Shown here: positions 43,301-52,329 of the stretch, in pieces
Layout: the number at the start of each line of letters is the position of its first letter
Position numbering within the stretch: the first letter of the stretch is position 1
Source: Bacteroidales bacterium
GTDB lineage: Bacteria; Bacteroidota; Bacteroidia; Bacteroidales; Marinilabiliaceae
Assembly: GCA_017417385.1 (NCBI GenBank)
Contig: JAFPZF010000055.1
Location: 23,413-87,412 of the forward strand
DNA length: 64,000 nucleotides
Reading direction: 5' to 3'
The notes under the pieces: generated by a model
Told to the model about the DNA's origin: nothing
Databases searched by the model: none
The model's input: the letters and a program-made list of their open reading frames with translations, nothing else
Translations under genes and position numbers: made by a program

Positions 43301-46300
43301 CACAATTGCAGAAGCCTTTCTCTACTATGCTCTTCGGTGTAACGGTGACATCAAGAACCTGCAACTTCGTACTTTGCGCACGTGTGTCATAGTTGTAGAC
43401 TATCGTATTTCCTTCAAGTATGTCTATCATGTCTTTATCAACAGGCCTTGTAAAGACTACATACCTCTTCCCGTCAATCTCCTTAACTTTGTCAACATCA
43501 ACAAGAACGTCACCTACCTGTACTGACGTGAATCTTGTCAAGTCTATATCTCCCGCCCCAGGGAACGGAACCGCTACGCTCCTCCCACATACGAGGACGT
43601 CACACTCTACCTTCTGTCCCGAGACACTTCCCTCTTTTGCTTTGCAATTCGTCAAGTCAAGCGTCATCAAGCTGTTATGTCCAAGTATAACTTCATTCAA
43701 CTTTGTAAATGATGAAAGATCTATGCTCTCTATACCATCATTAGCCAGTTCCAACTGTGTCAAATTCTTTGGCAACTTATCAATATCAAAGTTCCCTACA
43801 TTAGGCATACCTGACATTCCGACCCACCCAAGAGATGTATTCTTTGAGAAGTCAGGCATCTCGCTCATCTCGCTCAACTCTACCAGCTTAACTGTCTTGA
43901 TATTTGTATTCTTGCTAATGTCCAAACTGCTAACACCTACATTCTGTAAGTACAACGTCTCACTGACATTGGCTCCCAACTCTACTGTCTTCAAAGATGG
44001 CATGTTCTTTACTACGACTGTCTTCAAAGAACTGTTGCTCTTCAAATCTATGCTCGTAATATTCTGCCCCTCCAAGGTCAGCCCCTGCAAACTTGTCAGG
44101 TGCTCAATACCAACAAGGCTCTCAACCGGAGTCGCACTGCTATTGAATGTCAACTTGCTCACGGTCTCTGCCTCCTCCGGACACAACATTCCGTCAAAGC
44201 CAAATCCCTTTGTGTCAGACAAGTACGCCCTGAAAGTTGCATCCGGGAAATTCTTTTCGTTCAGCTCTACACATCCCGTCTGGCTATACTCCTCTACCTT
44301 TGTCAACGTCACCGCAACCGACATCAATGTGCTCCCCGCCTTAGTGTCATACGAATAGCTTGCCGTCTTTCCGACTAATTCTGATGCCTCTGTCTTCGTA
44401 TATGCCTTGCCATTCACGCTCGTCAACTTTATATACGCAGCTCCCTCTATCTCTACCCCACTTGTCGTGAACGTCTCCTCTCCTATCTTCATGCCAGATA
44501 TCCTATCTGCCTCAAGTGCAATTCCATCCGGCACCTTCACATAAAGTTCTGCTCCCTTCAACAAGCACTCTACTTCTCCCGTCTGATCATTCAACTTCAA
44601 GACTGCCGACTTATTCGGCAACGTCGACAAGTCAAGAGCAATAAGAGAATTATTGTCTATCTCCAACTGGCTCAACTTCGTCTGCTTCGACCAGTCTCCT
44701 TCTACCTTTGTAAACCAACATCCACTTGCTATCAGATACTCTATCTGACTTGGCAACTCTCCCAAGTTCAACTCATAACCCTGGTTCTGACCGACATTCA
44801 GATATACTAACTTCGTGAGATTAGCAAAACTTGGCAGCGGCGCTACTGTACTGTACTTATCACCCTGACTTATTATGACATTTTCGAGTGCCGTATTGCT
44901 ATCCAATGTCGTTATCTTAACTGGCGCTCCTGCAACCATCAACGACTTCAATGCTGTGTTCTTCGACAAGTCAAGCGCACCCGTAAGCTTGCCACACTTG
45001 TTCAATATCAACTGTTCCAACTTCACGTTCGCACTGACGTCAAGTCCCTCCAAAGATGTCATGTCGACAAGGCTCAGCTTCTCCAAATTCGTGAACAAAG
45101 CCAACCCTTCAAGGCTCTTCACTCCTACGTTCTCCAGTGAAATCTCCTTCACCGCTGCTATTTCATCCTCACACAACTCAAGGTCGCCGTCATCTACATT
45201 CGCCAATATGTAGTTCCTAAATGCCTCATCAGGGAACGAGGTCTCGTCTATGACCAGACACGTCACCTCACTATCTACATCCGTCAAATGCAGATAGCAG
45301 TCCGAATCAAACTTCGTAACTCCCGGATTATACTTATATATAAGGTTCTTTCCCTTCAGCTTCTTCGCTGTCGCTCCCTCAAACTGGAAATCAAGATACA
45401 CGTTCGAACCATTCTTCCGCAGGGTGACATTGCCAGACCAACCCCCCAAACCAATGCTGACAGCATCTTCTACCTCTACGTCATATATCTTCGACGCATC
45501 TATCTCCTCCGGCACCAAGACACTCAACGTCCCGTCACTCTTCAACGTCGCCGTCGTCTCTATCTTGCTACCCGTACAGTCGAATTTTGTCAAGTTCATC
45601 GAACTGACATCTATCATCATTATCTTATTCTCATTCGCCGACACCTGCGTCAAATTCGGATTCGCCGATGATGACATTCCTATCGACGTCAACTGGTTTC
45701 CATCACAATTGAGGCTCTCCAACTTGCTGTTATTCTCGACGCTCAACTCCGTCAACCCACAGTCTACCAACGTAAGAACCTTCAGGTTAGTATAATACTC
45801 CAAATTAACCTCCCCTAAATTCGTATTCTCAACATCCAAATCTGTAACGTAATAGCCCTCACTTAAATCGCACGTTCCGTCCTCCAATACACAATTTAAC
45901 AAAGCTACACTATTCAGCTTTGGCAAACTTCCCAACCACAGTCCAGACACAGTACAATTCTCTAACGTCAATCCCTCCACATTAGGGAACATGCCAATTG
46001 CATCCAAATTGACTGATTTATCCTTTATCTCAACATTCTTAGTGTTGATGATTTCGCTAAGCCCTAAATATCCATCTTTATCCAAATCAACGTGATCCGA
46101 CACATACGATTTAAAAGCATCATCCTCAAACAAATCATCTATCTTGTACTTTACCTGTCCTCCCGTTATGGACATGTTGTTATCAGAATCCACATGAATA
46201 TAAAACTCATATTCCTGTGAATTACTTAATTCTACGACATTTCCATCTGCATCAACCCTTACCGCGCGAACAACATAATTTGTGTTTGCCGTCAAATCAT

Positions 46301-46562
46301 CTGGATATGAGTATTGAGTCCACTCATAATAGGTATCTCCGTCTCTTGAAACAAATCGCGACGCAACCAAATATCTGACACCCTCCTTGTATACGGCTAC
46401 ACCAGCTCTCTCGCCAGCCTTCATACCGCTAAAATCTATAGTCACCCATACCGGCCCAGAAAACGACGATACATATAGGCTCGTCACCTCCTGACCCTTC
46501 GCTACCCCGGCTACCATCAGCGTCATCAACGCCAACATCAATCTATATATCCTCTGTCGCAT
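40344..46562 (-). CDS. Giant leucine-rich-repeat surface protein with EF-hand-like modules
   Basis: 2072 residues. A signal peptide ends near AKGQ24. Five modules, each opening with a FPDxxFRxY-like line and most with a calcium-loop-like DxDxDG (first at 159-170), start near residues 145, 437, 765, 1090 and 1744. Each is followed by leucine-rich repeats (for example SLEGLALFTNLEKLSL) and a beta domain. Between modules 4 and 5 lie beta-sandwich-like repeats, two of which (about 1556-1739) are nearly identical over 92 residues. The C-terminus (RVVVYDAGWNVVGE, then VPKGVYVITQKDG) resembles a type 9 secretion sorting domain but is not a perfect match. Predicted cell-surface adhesin or binding protein; ligand unknown. 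Flanked by terminators: monocistronic. Confidence 0.85.
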   Translation of the reverse strand: MRQRIYRLMLALMTLMVAGVAKGQEVTSLYVSSFSGPVWVTIDFSGMKAGERAGVAVYKEGVRYLVASRFVSRDGDTYYEWTQYSYPDDLTANTNYVVRAVRVDADGNVVELSNSQEYEFYIHVDSDNNMSITGGQVKYKIDDLFEDDAFKSYVSDHVDLDKDGYLGLSEIINTKNVEIKDKSVNLDAIGMFPNVEGLTLENCTVSGLWLGSLPKLNSVALLNCVLEDGTCDLSEGYYVTDLDVENTNLGEVNLEYYTNLKVLTLVDCGLTELSVENNSKLESLNCDGNQLTSIGMSSSANPNLTQVSANENKIMMIDVSSMNLTKFDCTGSKIETTATLKSDGTLSVLVPEEIDASKIYDVEVEDAVSIGLGGWSGNVTLRKNGSNVYLDFQFEGATAKKLKGKNLIYKYNPGVTKFDSDCYLHLTDVDSEVTCLVIDETSFPDEAFRNYILANVDDGDLELCEDEIAAVKEISLENVGVKSLEGLALFTNLEKLSLVDMTSLEGLDVSANVKLEQLILNKCGKLTGALDLSKNTALKSLMVAGAPVKITTLDSNTALENVIISQGDKYSTVAPLPSFANLTKLVYLNVGQNQGYELNLGELPSQIEYLIASGCWFTKVEGDWSKQTKLSQLEIDNNSLIALDLSTLPNKSAVLKLNDQTGEVECLLKGAELYVKVPDGIALEADRISGMKIGEETFTTSGVEIEGAAYIKLTSVNGKAYTKTEASELVGKTASYSYDTKAGSTLMSVAVTLTKVEEYSQTGCVELNEKNFPDATFRAYLSDTKGFGFDGMLCPEEAETVSKLTFNSSATPVESLVGIEHLTSLQGLTLEGQNITSIDLKSNSSLKTVVVKNMPSLKTVELGANVSETLYLQNVGVSSLDISKNTNIKTVKLVELSEMSEMPDFSKNTSLGWVGMSGMPNVGNFDIDKLPKNLTQLELANDGIESIDLSSFTKLNEVILGHNSLMTLDLTNCKAKEGSVSGQKVECDVLVCGRSVAVPFPGAGDIDLTRFTSVQVGDVLVDVDKVKEIDGKRYVVFTRPVDKDMIDILEGNTIVYNYDTRAQSTKLQVLDVTVTPKSIVEKGFCNCVELTAENFADEQFRSLLSEYDTDKDGALCDAELMTELSVDITSKNISTLVGVELLGLKSVSVLNNGSVEKSIDLQALSECDKLETVVVGKSPIAISNMFDYNALSNLTSLCLANVKLPEGVNIDVTKLAGLTTLHLVGLGLEAVDLSKNLSLEELDLSNNSLVAIDLSKHTALKTVDLGGQTSEVSVKYDETAGGMVVYVKQEGVSVEATRIKNVKLDGVAVENNVVSGEGIATIKLTEDPTKVKKGSVVTYEYDAKGDGSVMMSVKMTVTEVEDPDIDCDKYFAGLVVDNGVSCNGKVGLSNPRKGVTYDLVNKTSGEVVQSYECSESADGHHVNFADTVEPGDYEIVGYVNVEGEHKCERTVATFWVFDPKVLELGFEDEIEVKKGEGGKYNLSLEHGDNLTVGVTYYVSTSDDNRSVNWNEGGILYDGSNSLTFSDLAVGDYYIWATYSDLTSCPAIAGTLKVKEDECEKYFEGIEVKDVVVTGKTFEIAKPYEGVTYMLKPVDGTTGSMYSVEYDATLGKIQFDDIEPGSYEYSASIKVGEKTCSAVFGTVTVKEENDCEKYFEGIEVKDVVVTGSTFEIAKLYDGVTYMLKPVDGTTGSMYSVEYDATLGKIQFDDIEPGSYEYSASIKVGDKTCSAVFGTVTVKEEISEDCLDIDKTFPDAVFSAYVKAEIDKNSDGKLCEEEVAVVTTVDLSGTGVASLAGLEKLTAVETLKINNTQFTTIDLSKYRTLKNVELSGTKCTTLDLRNSVELVSVVAADGELTSVKLPTAGLIEKVDLSGNKLWSVELEGVCAATSIVSVGRQKVETQALLKGGKLGVEIPSNLDLERVWNIKVDGKEVDGKVTFAYQGRKYLQVATDSEEDLTGKTMEYVFDTKAGADLEAVASVTKQTKTDGSQLPPASTTKRTLPQLPAGCKIRFTGQHSEGTTTELQISNPTGERVVVYDAGWNVVGETSGTTVTVPKGVYVITQKDGVDCIQRYK
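41345..41896. repeat. 276-bp tandem duplication inside the LRR gene
   Basis: Copies 41345-41620 and 41621-41896 are nearly identical at DNA level, encoding two 92-residue domains (key residues KYFEGIEVKDVVVTG and YEYSASIKVG). The near identity marks a recent duplication, and copy number may vary between strains. Confidence 0.85.
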
Positions 46563-46684
46563 ATCAATGCTGTATTTTCATTTATATTTATGTCTATCAA
46601 TGCAATAAGCACACCATACCCTATGATATGCCTATTTTAAGACTGCAATTTACAAAAAAATACATTTCGTTGTCCCCATCATCG

Positions 46685-46722
46685 CAAAAAATATGCCCGT
46701 CATCCCTTTCGAGACGACGGGC
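46685..46722 (-). terminator. Terminator after the DUF3784 gene
   Basis: GCCCGTC/GACGGGC stem (46695-46701 with 46716-46722), then ATATTTTTTG on the minus strand. It closes the LpoB-COG3014-DUF3784 unit and lies ahead of the LRR gene. Confidence 0.7.
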
Positions 46723-46780
46723 TCAACTCGTTTATCTTTTGTCTTTCTTCTTGCCGACTTCTACGCTTCAGTTCCCTGCT

Positions 46781-47092
46781 CTATTTCTTCTTAGCCCACG
46801 TGTTAGCCAATATGACTATCACTACTGTGAACGCGACGAAACAGCCAGCCGCTATCAGCATGGCATTGCGACCTCTGTCCTCAAGCATGTAGCACGCTCC
46901 GACAAACAACGCACTCACTACGCACGTTATCGCCATCAACAACCGTAGCCTTTTTATGTCGACCTTCGCCCGCTCCTCTTCCGTCATGGTATTGTACCCG
47001 GCGATGAACTTGTCTCCCTTGCCGCTGTACATCATGAACGCAAGTACGATGAACACTATCGCTATGACTATCAAGACTATTAGTTTCACCAT
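46781..47092 (-). CDS. DUF3784-like small membrane protein
   Basis: 103 residues with three hydrophobic segments (LIVLIVIAIVFIVLAFMMY, LLMAITCVVSALFVGACYML and AGCFVAFTVVIVILA). Between the first two is the GKGDKFIAGYNTMTEEER motif typical of DUF3784. Inner-membrane protein of unknown function. It starts 6 bases after the COG3014-like gene and ends the unit. Confidence 0.8.
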   Translation of the reverse strand: MVKLIVLIVIAIVFIVLAFMMYSGKGDKFIAGYNTMTEEERAKVDIKRLRLLMAITCVVSALFVGACYMLEDRGRNAMLIAAGCFVAFTVVIVILANTWAKKK

Positions 47093-47098
47093 CTCCTT

Positions 47099-48466
47099 CT
47101 ATCGTCCTCTGAATGTTAAGAAACTGCTCTTCCCAGCCACTATCGTTACGCTCGCTGTCGTCGTCCCGTCACACGTCTTATACTCTATCTTGTGCTCTCC
47201 TGCCGGCAACTCTACGTCGATGAGCTCTATCCGCGCTGGCAACGACATCCACCCTCGCGTATCCGCCTTCTCGGCTATCGCACCCGCAAGGTTCACGAGG
47301 AGCCCGACGTACTCGTTCTTCTCTCTCGCCACCTTCGACGCTGCAGCCTTGGTCGCCGCCCTCAAGACTGCCTTGCCAAGCTCCGCCCAATGTCTGTCCC
47401 TTAGGCTCTGCTTCGCTATCTGGTCGACATCCTCTACGACTGTCGGCATGTGCATCGAACTGTCTATCAAGACCTGCACCTGCTGACAAGACGACGCCCG
47501 ACTCTCCATCTGCGGCAACGCTATCCGCATCATGCTGAAATCGTCTATCGCACTCTTGTCCGAACCCGACAAGTCGTCATAGTAGACTGGTATCGTCCAC
47601 CCTAGCTCCGAACAATAATACGTGACCATCCCTGCCGACGGAACTTTCACGAACTCCAGCACTTTCTCTGTCTTTATGGGTCCCAATCCGTCCAAGACGA
47701 GCATGACGAGTCTCCCGCTGTCTTTCGACGACTTGACATACGTCATCTCGAACTCCTTCTCGAACTGGACTCCCTCCGACATCAACCCTGTCTTGTACGC
47801 TGTCCGTATTATCGCTGCCTTCAACGTCGACGGCACCTCGACATTATACATTCCTACATAGTCGTCCTTGTAGATCTCATACGAGTTCCTGTACGCTACG
47901 AAGGCATTGTTGTTGTCCCCAGCCGCCTCATACACGAGCCCCATCAGGAGATGACCGAACGCATCACGCGAATATCTCTTCCCGTCATGCTTCTTGAACG
48001 CATCGTCCTGCCTCTGTAGGCTCAGGTTCATCCTCCTGCACTCGACCAGCGCCCCCTCATAGTCGTTCTGTCGAACGTAATTCATGGCCTGGTAGAAATG
48101 TAGCAGGACGGACTCGTAATACTCCATCTGATACGGACGCACCATCGGATTGGATATCAACGCCAAAGCCTCATACGCATAGTTCTTCGTGAAGTCCTCG
48201 TCGTACTTGTCCGCCTCCGAAAAATGCTCTATGCTGGTCTTGCTGTCCTCCGCCATGAAGGCCGCTGTGCCGTAATTTAGGTCATACAGCACCTTGTTGT
48301 TGCTTCGCTGCAGCTTCTCCTCCGAGTCGAGATACTGCATCGCTCCCGCATAGTCCCGCTGCTCATATTTCGTGTTGAAGACCAACGTCTTGGCATAATA
48401 CGACTTGCAGCCCGCCGTCAGGCAGGCTACACAAGCCGTCAAATATATCACTCGCGCTTTCAACAC
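47099..48466 (-). CDS. COG3014-like TPR lipoprotein
   Basis: 455 residues with a GTG start at 48464-48466. Lipoprotein signal ending CLTAG-Cys20. The N-terminal half is TPR-like (KVLYDLNYGTAAFMAEDS, HFYQAMNYVRQNDYEGALVECRRM and FGHLLMGLVYEAAGD); the C-terminal half is beta-rich. It matches the COG3014 family, which in many bacteria sits beside an LpoB-like gene, as here (24 bases downstream of it). Predicted periplasmic partner of the LpoB-like protein, perhaps in cell-wall or outer-membrane assembly. Confidence 0.82.
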   Translation of the reverse strand: MLKARVIYLTACVACLTAGCKSYYAKTLVFNTKYEQRDYAGAMQYLDSEEKLQRSNNKVLYDLNYGTAAFMAEDSKTSIEHFSEADKYDEDFTKNYAYEALALISNPMVRPYQMEYYESVLLHFYQAMNYVRQNDYEGALVECRRMNLSLQRQDDAFKKHDGKRYSRDAFGHLLMGLVYEAAGDNNNAFVAYRNSYEIYKDDYVGMYNVEVPSTLKAAIIRTAYKTGLMSEGVQFEKEFEMTYVKSSKDSGRLVMLVLDGLGPIKTEKVLEFVKVPSAGMVTYYCSELGWTIPVYYDDLSGSDKSAIDDFSMMRIALPQMESRASSCQQVQVLIDSSMHMPTVVEDVDQIAKQSLRDRHWAELGKAVLRAATKAAASKVAREKNEYVGLLVNLAGAIAEKADTRGWMSLPARIELIDVELPAGEHKIEYKTCDGTTTASVTIVAGKSSFLTFRGR

Positions 48467-48490
48467 TGTCTCTTTTTATAGTGATTTAGT

Positions 48491-49084
48491 CTACTTCACT
48501 ACGTACTTCTTCAACTTCTTGTCACCAATCCAGACTACCTCGTTCGTCTCGAGATCCGATAGCTCCAACGACGTCTGGTAATATATGACCTTCTCCTTCT
48601 TGTACTGGTCGGTGATCGAGCTGATGTCGCCGTTCAGCATGTAGTCCGCTCCGAGCTCCTTGCCCCACTTCTTCGCGGTCTCGCTCGACGCGAAATCCTG
48701 CTGGCTGGCCCTCTCCTTCCTCAGCTCCTCGCGCTTCTCGCCCGCCTGTACGAGACGTACCTTGCCACTCTTGACGAACGCCTTCTCGACGTCCTTGATG
48801 AACGTGTTCGCATCGATGTGCTCGCTCGTGTTGTTGTAGATGAGGCCGACGATTACGACTGGCTTCTGCCCATTATGAGCCCTCTGATGATTCGAGATCC
48901 AGTCCCCTTCGCCCAATATCTGGCCGACCATCTCCTCTGCCACGAGCCTGCTGTCCGTGTCGTTCCACCTTCCGCTCAGGTCTATCTGCTCGTCGATAGC
49001 TACTCGCTCTACCTTGTGCTTACAGCTCGTGCCCACTAATCCGAGGGTCATGCTCAGTGCTGCTGCCAATATTGTCCTCTTCAT
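48491..49084 (-). CDS. LpoB-like lipoprotein
   Basis: 197 residues. Lipoprotein signal ending GLVGTS-Cys21. The mature part shows the LpoB/CsgG-related pattern: IDLSGRWNDTDSRLVAEEM, PVVIVGLIYNNTSEHIDAN, VEKAFVKSGKVRLV and KWGKELGADYMLNGDISSI. In enterobacteria LpoB activates penicillin-binding protein 1B; in Bacteroidota this has not been shown to my knowledge. It forms a unit with the COG3014-like and DUF3784-like genes. Confidence 0.88.
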   Translation of the reverse strand: MKRTILAAALSMTLGLVGTSCKHKVERVAIDEQIDLSGRWNDTDSRLVAEEMVGQILGEGDWISNHQRAHNGQKPVVIVGLIYNNTSEHIDANTFIKDVEKAFVKSGKVRLVQAGEKREELRKERASQQDFASSETAKKWGKELGADYMLNGDISSITDQYKKEKVIYYQTSLELSDLETNEVVWIGDKKLKKYVVK

Positions 49085-49152
49085 GTTATTGTTCTTTTAT
49101 TTGTTATTTCTTCTGTTTCTATTCTTCTTCTTTTTAGCCTCTCGTCACCCGC

Positions 49153-50598
49153 CTAGAATGTCATCCCGATTCGGAAGTCTACCCGCCGACTCGCCTCGCC
49201 TCCCGAATGTCGCTCGCTCCTGAGACTCGGCGTCACTATGAGCCCGACTGTTCTCCCTACCTGTATCTGGATGGGTATGCTGAGACTCGCCTTATACCTG
49301 TTACTGCTCAGATACTTGGCCCGCCGACTGACATACTCTGCAAACGGCGACGCTCCGTCGACCGACGTCTTCTCGTTCGTCACTATCTCCATCCCAAGCT
49401 CCCCCGTCAACGCCGACAACACTGCTCCACTCTGCCTCTTCATCACAAATGTCGTGCCACCCTTCACCGCACATGCCTCTATCCTCTCCGTCAGGTCCCC
49501 AGCTCGCTCCCTCCATTTGCCAAATCCTGCCTCCACTCCGACTTCTATCATGCCCTTAGCTCCCCAGCCGCCTCCGACAATCGTCCCCGTCATCCTCGGA
49601 GCATCTTTGTCATAGTCGCTTCCCTCGCGGCTCCTGCTCTGATCGATACCGAGGTCTATCTGCAGCCTCCGTATCAGTCCACCAGCTCGCATCTTGTAGC
49701 TCGCCTCGGTCGCAAACTGACGCGTCCGCATCCTGACAAGGGTCGTAGTGTCTGCCTTTGTCGATATGCTCATCGTCCCATATCGCATGGTCAACGTCAA
49801 TGGAGCATACCCTCGCCGAGGCATGACAAAACCGGCTATCTCTACCCCAGACCCGTCCTCCTCAAGGTCTACCCGACTCAGATGGCTCCACTGCCCAAGT
49901 CCCTTCCTCAACATCACTTCCTTCCCTGCTCCTGCCCCCCCGCGGACGTCATCATCCTCCGTGAACTTGCGAAGCCCGACCTCCGCACCGATTCTGTACC
50001 TGTCTGCCAACTTCGCAAGCGCTATCTGAGCCTTCATGTCACAACTGAAGTTCTTCGGACTTATCGGGTCAGAGTCGCTCTCGTGTATCGCCTTGCACGA
50101 CAATCCCAATCCAATTGCCCAATACGCCATATCCCTCGCAAATGTTGCATTTACATTGAGAGCTGACCTATGTATGTCATGCTCGACTGTGTCCCCCTCG
50201 ACGATTGGCATCAGCACCTCAGGCTGCGCCGAGAGACACCCGCCAACTTTCCGCACCTGACCATCCATGTACTCGAGGTCCCCGCTGACATAGCTGCCCC
50301 TGATGCTCAAATAGCCCTGTATCCTCCCCCCTACGGCATTCACACCTCCACCAAACTCGCCTATCGGCGTCAATGTCGACGCCCCATATACGTAGTGCGC
50401 CTCCACCTTCGCCAGTGGCGTGGTGTACTGACGGATTATGCTTATCGGACTCCGATACATCAGCTCCGTCGTGGCCTTCTCGACAGACAACCGCTCGCTC
50501 GCCCTCGTGTTTATCTCGACTGTATCCCGCACTATCCCCCTGCTGCCACAACTTATCGCCATGGCAACTATCATCACTGCACATCTCTTTCCCTTCAT
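49153..50598 (-). CDS. Outer-membrane beta-barrel protein (DUF6850-like)
   Basis: 481 residues. The N-terminus MKGKRCAVMIVAMAISCGS is a signal peptide, possibly of lipoprotein type. The body alternates short amphipathic strands ending in aromatic or charged residues and closes with RRVDFRIGMTF, ending in Phe as outer-membrane barrels do. Repeated YxSGDLEY and LTLTMRYG strands fit a barrel of about 16-20 strands. It resembles the Bacteroidota family called DUF6850; that label is from memory. It lies upstream of the LpoB-like gene with 68 bases between. Function unknown. Confidence 0.7.
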   Translation of the reverse strand: MKGKRCAVMIVAMAISCGSRGIVRDTVEINTRASERLSVEKATTELMYRSPISIIRQYTTPLAKVEAHYVYGASTLTPIGEFGGGVNAVGGRIQGYLSIRGSYVSGDLEYMDGQVRKVGGCLSAQPEVLMPIVEGDTVEHDIHRSALNVNATFARDMAYWAIGLGLSCKAIHESDSDPISPKNFSCDMKAQIALAKLADRYRIGAEVGLRKFTEDDDVRGGAGAGKEVMLRKGLGQWSHLSRVDLEEDGSGVEIAGFVMPRRGYAPLTLTMRYGTMSISTKADTTTLVRMRTRQFATEASYKMRAGGLIRRLQIDLGIDQSRSREGSDYDKDAPRMTGTIVGGGWGAKGMIEVGVEAGFGKWRERAGDLTERIEACAVKGGTTFVMKRQSGAVLSALTGELGMEIVTNEKTSVDGASPFAEYVSRRAKYLSSNRYKASLSIPIQIQVGRTVGLIVTPSLRSERHSGGEASRRVDFRIGMTF

Positions 50599-50783
50599 CT
50601 CTTATTAGGCTTGCTTTATGCGAAGATACTACTATTCGGACTATCTACCAAATTTTGATTCGCTATCCGCACACATCTACCCTCCCCTACCCTCGCCCCC
50701 CGCCAACTCTTCCTCCCCCATTCTCCTCCCCCTGCCGTATGCCTGCGAATGGCTCCCATCTCCTCTCTTCCGCCCGCCCGTGG

Positions 50784-50805
50784 TTAGACTTGTATTAGCC
50801 CTGTC
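50784..50805 (+). repeat. Two tandem TTAGACCTG-type 11-mers
   Basis: TTAGACTTGTA and TTAGCCCTGTC in tandem, preceded by CCCGTGG exactly as at 31438. It lies 142-163 bases before the start codon, nearly the same distance as at mdh. Confidence 0.55.
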
Positions 50806-50905
50806 TTATCCCAGCCACCTCTCCGTCGTCCACCCGACCACCACGAAAGATTTAAGTATTACACGTAAAATATTCACTTCTTACTTCCTATAAAAAAGAA
50901 AAACG

Positions 50906-50913
50906 TAACTTTG
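50906..50913 (+). promoter_or_regulatory. -7 box of the aminotransferase gene
   Basis: TAACTTTG, giving a leader of about 28 bases. It overlaps an in-frame TTG at 50911, which rules that codon out as a start. Confidence 0.5.
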
Positions 50914-50946
50914 CAATCCGAAAAACATTTACGAACACAGAGACGT

Positions 50947-52140
50947 ATGAGCCAAATCTCAGACAGGCTTCTCTCTCTCTCAGAGAGTGCCACACTTGCG
51001 ATGACGCAGAAGAGTAGAGACCTTCAAGCACAAGGTTTCGATATCATCAACCTCAGCATCGGCGAGCCAGACTTCAATACACCTGAGCACGTCAAGGAAG
51101 CTGCTATCAAGGCCATACAGAACAACCAGACGCACTACCCTCCTGTCCCTGGCTACCCTGAACTGCGCAAGGCTATCGTCGCGCGTATGAAGAACGCTCT
51201 CGGACTCGACTATAAGCCTGAGCAGGTCGTCGTTTCAGCCGGTGGCAAGCATAGCCTCGTCAACGTCATCCTCGCTACTATCAACCGTGGCGACGAGGTC
51301 GTCCTCCCTGCTCCCTACTGGGTCACCTACACCGAGCAGGTTAAGCTCGCCGAGGGTAAGAGCGTTATCGTCAAGACTGGCATCGAGCAGGACTTCAAGA
51401 TGACTGCCGCTCAGCTCGAGGCAGCTATAACGGACAAGACTCGTATGCTCATCCTCTGCTCCCCGTCCAACCCGACCGGAAGTATGTACTCACGCGAGGA
51501 ACTCGAGAGCCTCGCTGCCGTCCTCCGCAAGCACCCACAGGTACTCGTCCTCTCCGACGAGATCTACGACATGATATCCTACGGCCAGAAGCACGTGTCT
51601 ATGGCTCAGATGGATGGCATGCAGGACAGGACTATCGTTGCAAACGGCATGTCCAAGGGCTACGCCATGACGGGCTGGAGAATGGGCTACATCTGCGCCC
51701 CGCTCGACATCGCCAAGGCTGTCAACAAGCTCCAGGGTCAGATGACTAGCGGCATCTCTACTATCACGCAGGCCGCTTCTATCGCCGCCCTCACCGGCAG
51801 CGACGAGCCTAGCCGTAAGATGACCGCCGAGTTCAAGAAGAGAAGGGACATCGTCAAGGCTCTCCTCGACGCTATCCCTGGCCTTAAGGTCAACCTGCCT
51901 GCCGGCGCCTTCTACTTCTTCCCTAACGTCGAGGCCTTCCTCGGCAAGAAGGCTGGCGACAAGGTTATCGCCAACTCTAGCGACCTCGCTATGTACCTCC
52001 TCACAGAAGGTCACGTCGCTACTGTCGCAGGCTCCGCTTTCGGCGCCGAAGGCTACATCAGGCTCTCCTACGCTACCAGCGAGGAGAAACTGCGCGAGGC
52101 TATCAGGAGAATCGCCGAGGCCCTCGCTAACCTCAAGTAA
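50947..52140 (+). CDS. Aspartate aminotransferase-type class I aminotransferase
   Basis: 397 residues from the ATG at 50947. Fold-type I PLP enzyme: Asn175 in SPSNPTG, Asp204 in SDEIYD, Schiff-base Lys237 in NGMSKGYAMTGWRMG, and a C-terminal AEGYIRLSYA arginine. The subgroup is that of bacterial AspC-like (1b) aspartate aminotransferases. It exchanges the amino group between aspartate and 2-oxoglutarate. Codon use is biased toward high expression. Own promoter and strong terminator: monocistronic. Specificity for aspartate is likely but not provable by eye. Confidence 0.92.
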   Translation: MSQISDRLLSLSESATLAMTQKSRDLQAQGFDIINLSIGEPDFNTPEHVKEAAIKAIQNNQTHYPPVPGYPELRKAIVARMKNALGLDYKPEQVVVSAGGKHSLVNVILATINRGDEVVLPAPYWVTYTEQVKLAEGKSVIVKTGIEQDFKMTAAQLEAAITDKTRMLILCSPSNPTGSMYSREELESLAAVLRKHPQVLVLSDEIYDMISYGQKHVSMAQMDGMQDRTIVANGMSKGYAMTGWRMGYICAPLDIAKAVNKLQGQMTSGISTITQAASIAALTGSDEPSRKMTAEFKKRRDIVKALLDAIPGLKVNLPAGAFYFFPNVEAFLGKKAGDKVIANSSDLAMYLLTEGHVATVAGSAFGAEGYIRLSYATSEEKLREAIRRIAEALANLK

Positions 52141-52165
52141 GTTTAGAATCCACATCGTTTTTTTC

Positions 52166-52205
52166 GGCTCTGACGGTTGTTCAAAAAATCGTCAGAGCCT
52201 TTTTT
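52166..52205 (+). terminator. Terminator of the aminotransferase gene
   Basis: Perfect 10-bp stem GGCTCTGACG/CGTCAGAGCC (52166-52175 with 52190-52199), followed by six T. Confidence 0.9.
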
Positions 52206-52253
52206 ATGTTCATTTTAGAAACATTAATGATAGCATGTCGTAAAAAAAAGATA

Positions 52254-52261
52254 TATCTTTG
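52254..52261 (+). promoter_or_regulatory. -7 box of the small secreted-protein gene
   Basis: TATCTTTG, about 62 bases of leader. The leader holds a short GGAG/CTCC hairpin (around 52277-52289). Confidence 0.45.
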
Positions 52262-52329
52262 TATGTAGCTTCTTTGTGGAGTCAGCTCCAAAACGTCGCT
52301 ACCGGCAATAATTGTTAATACAAGACTTT

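Larger units (their letters stand above)
50599..50946. other. Intergenic region before the aspartate aminotransferase gene
   Basis: 348 bases between divergent genes. It contains a C-rich pyrimidine tract (about 50683-50765), a TTAGACTTGTA/TTAGCCCTGTC array (50784-50805) and the -7 box of the aminotransferase gene. No gene seen. Confidence 0.5.

Noticed and set aside
43420..44358. 312-residue frame opposite the LRR gene
   Set aside because: Ser/Thr/Leu-rich shadow of the repetitive LRR coding sequence; the real gene has a signal peptide and coherent domains.
49207..50166. 319-residue plus-strand frame across the barrel gene
   Set aside because: Arg/Pro/Tyr-rich without family or start context; the minus-strand barrel has a signal peptide and a terminal Phe.
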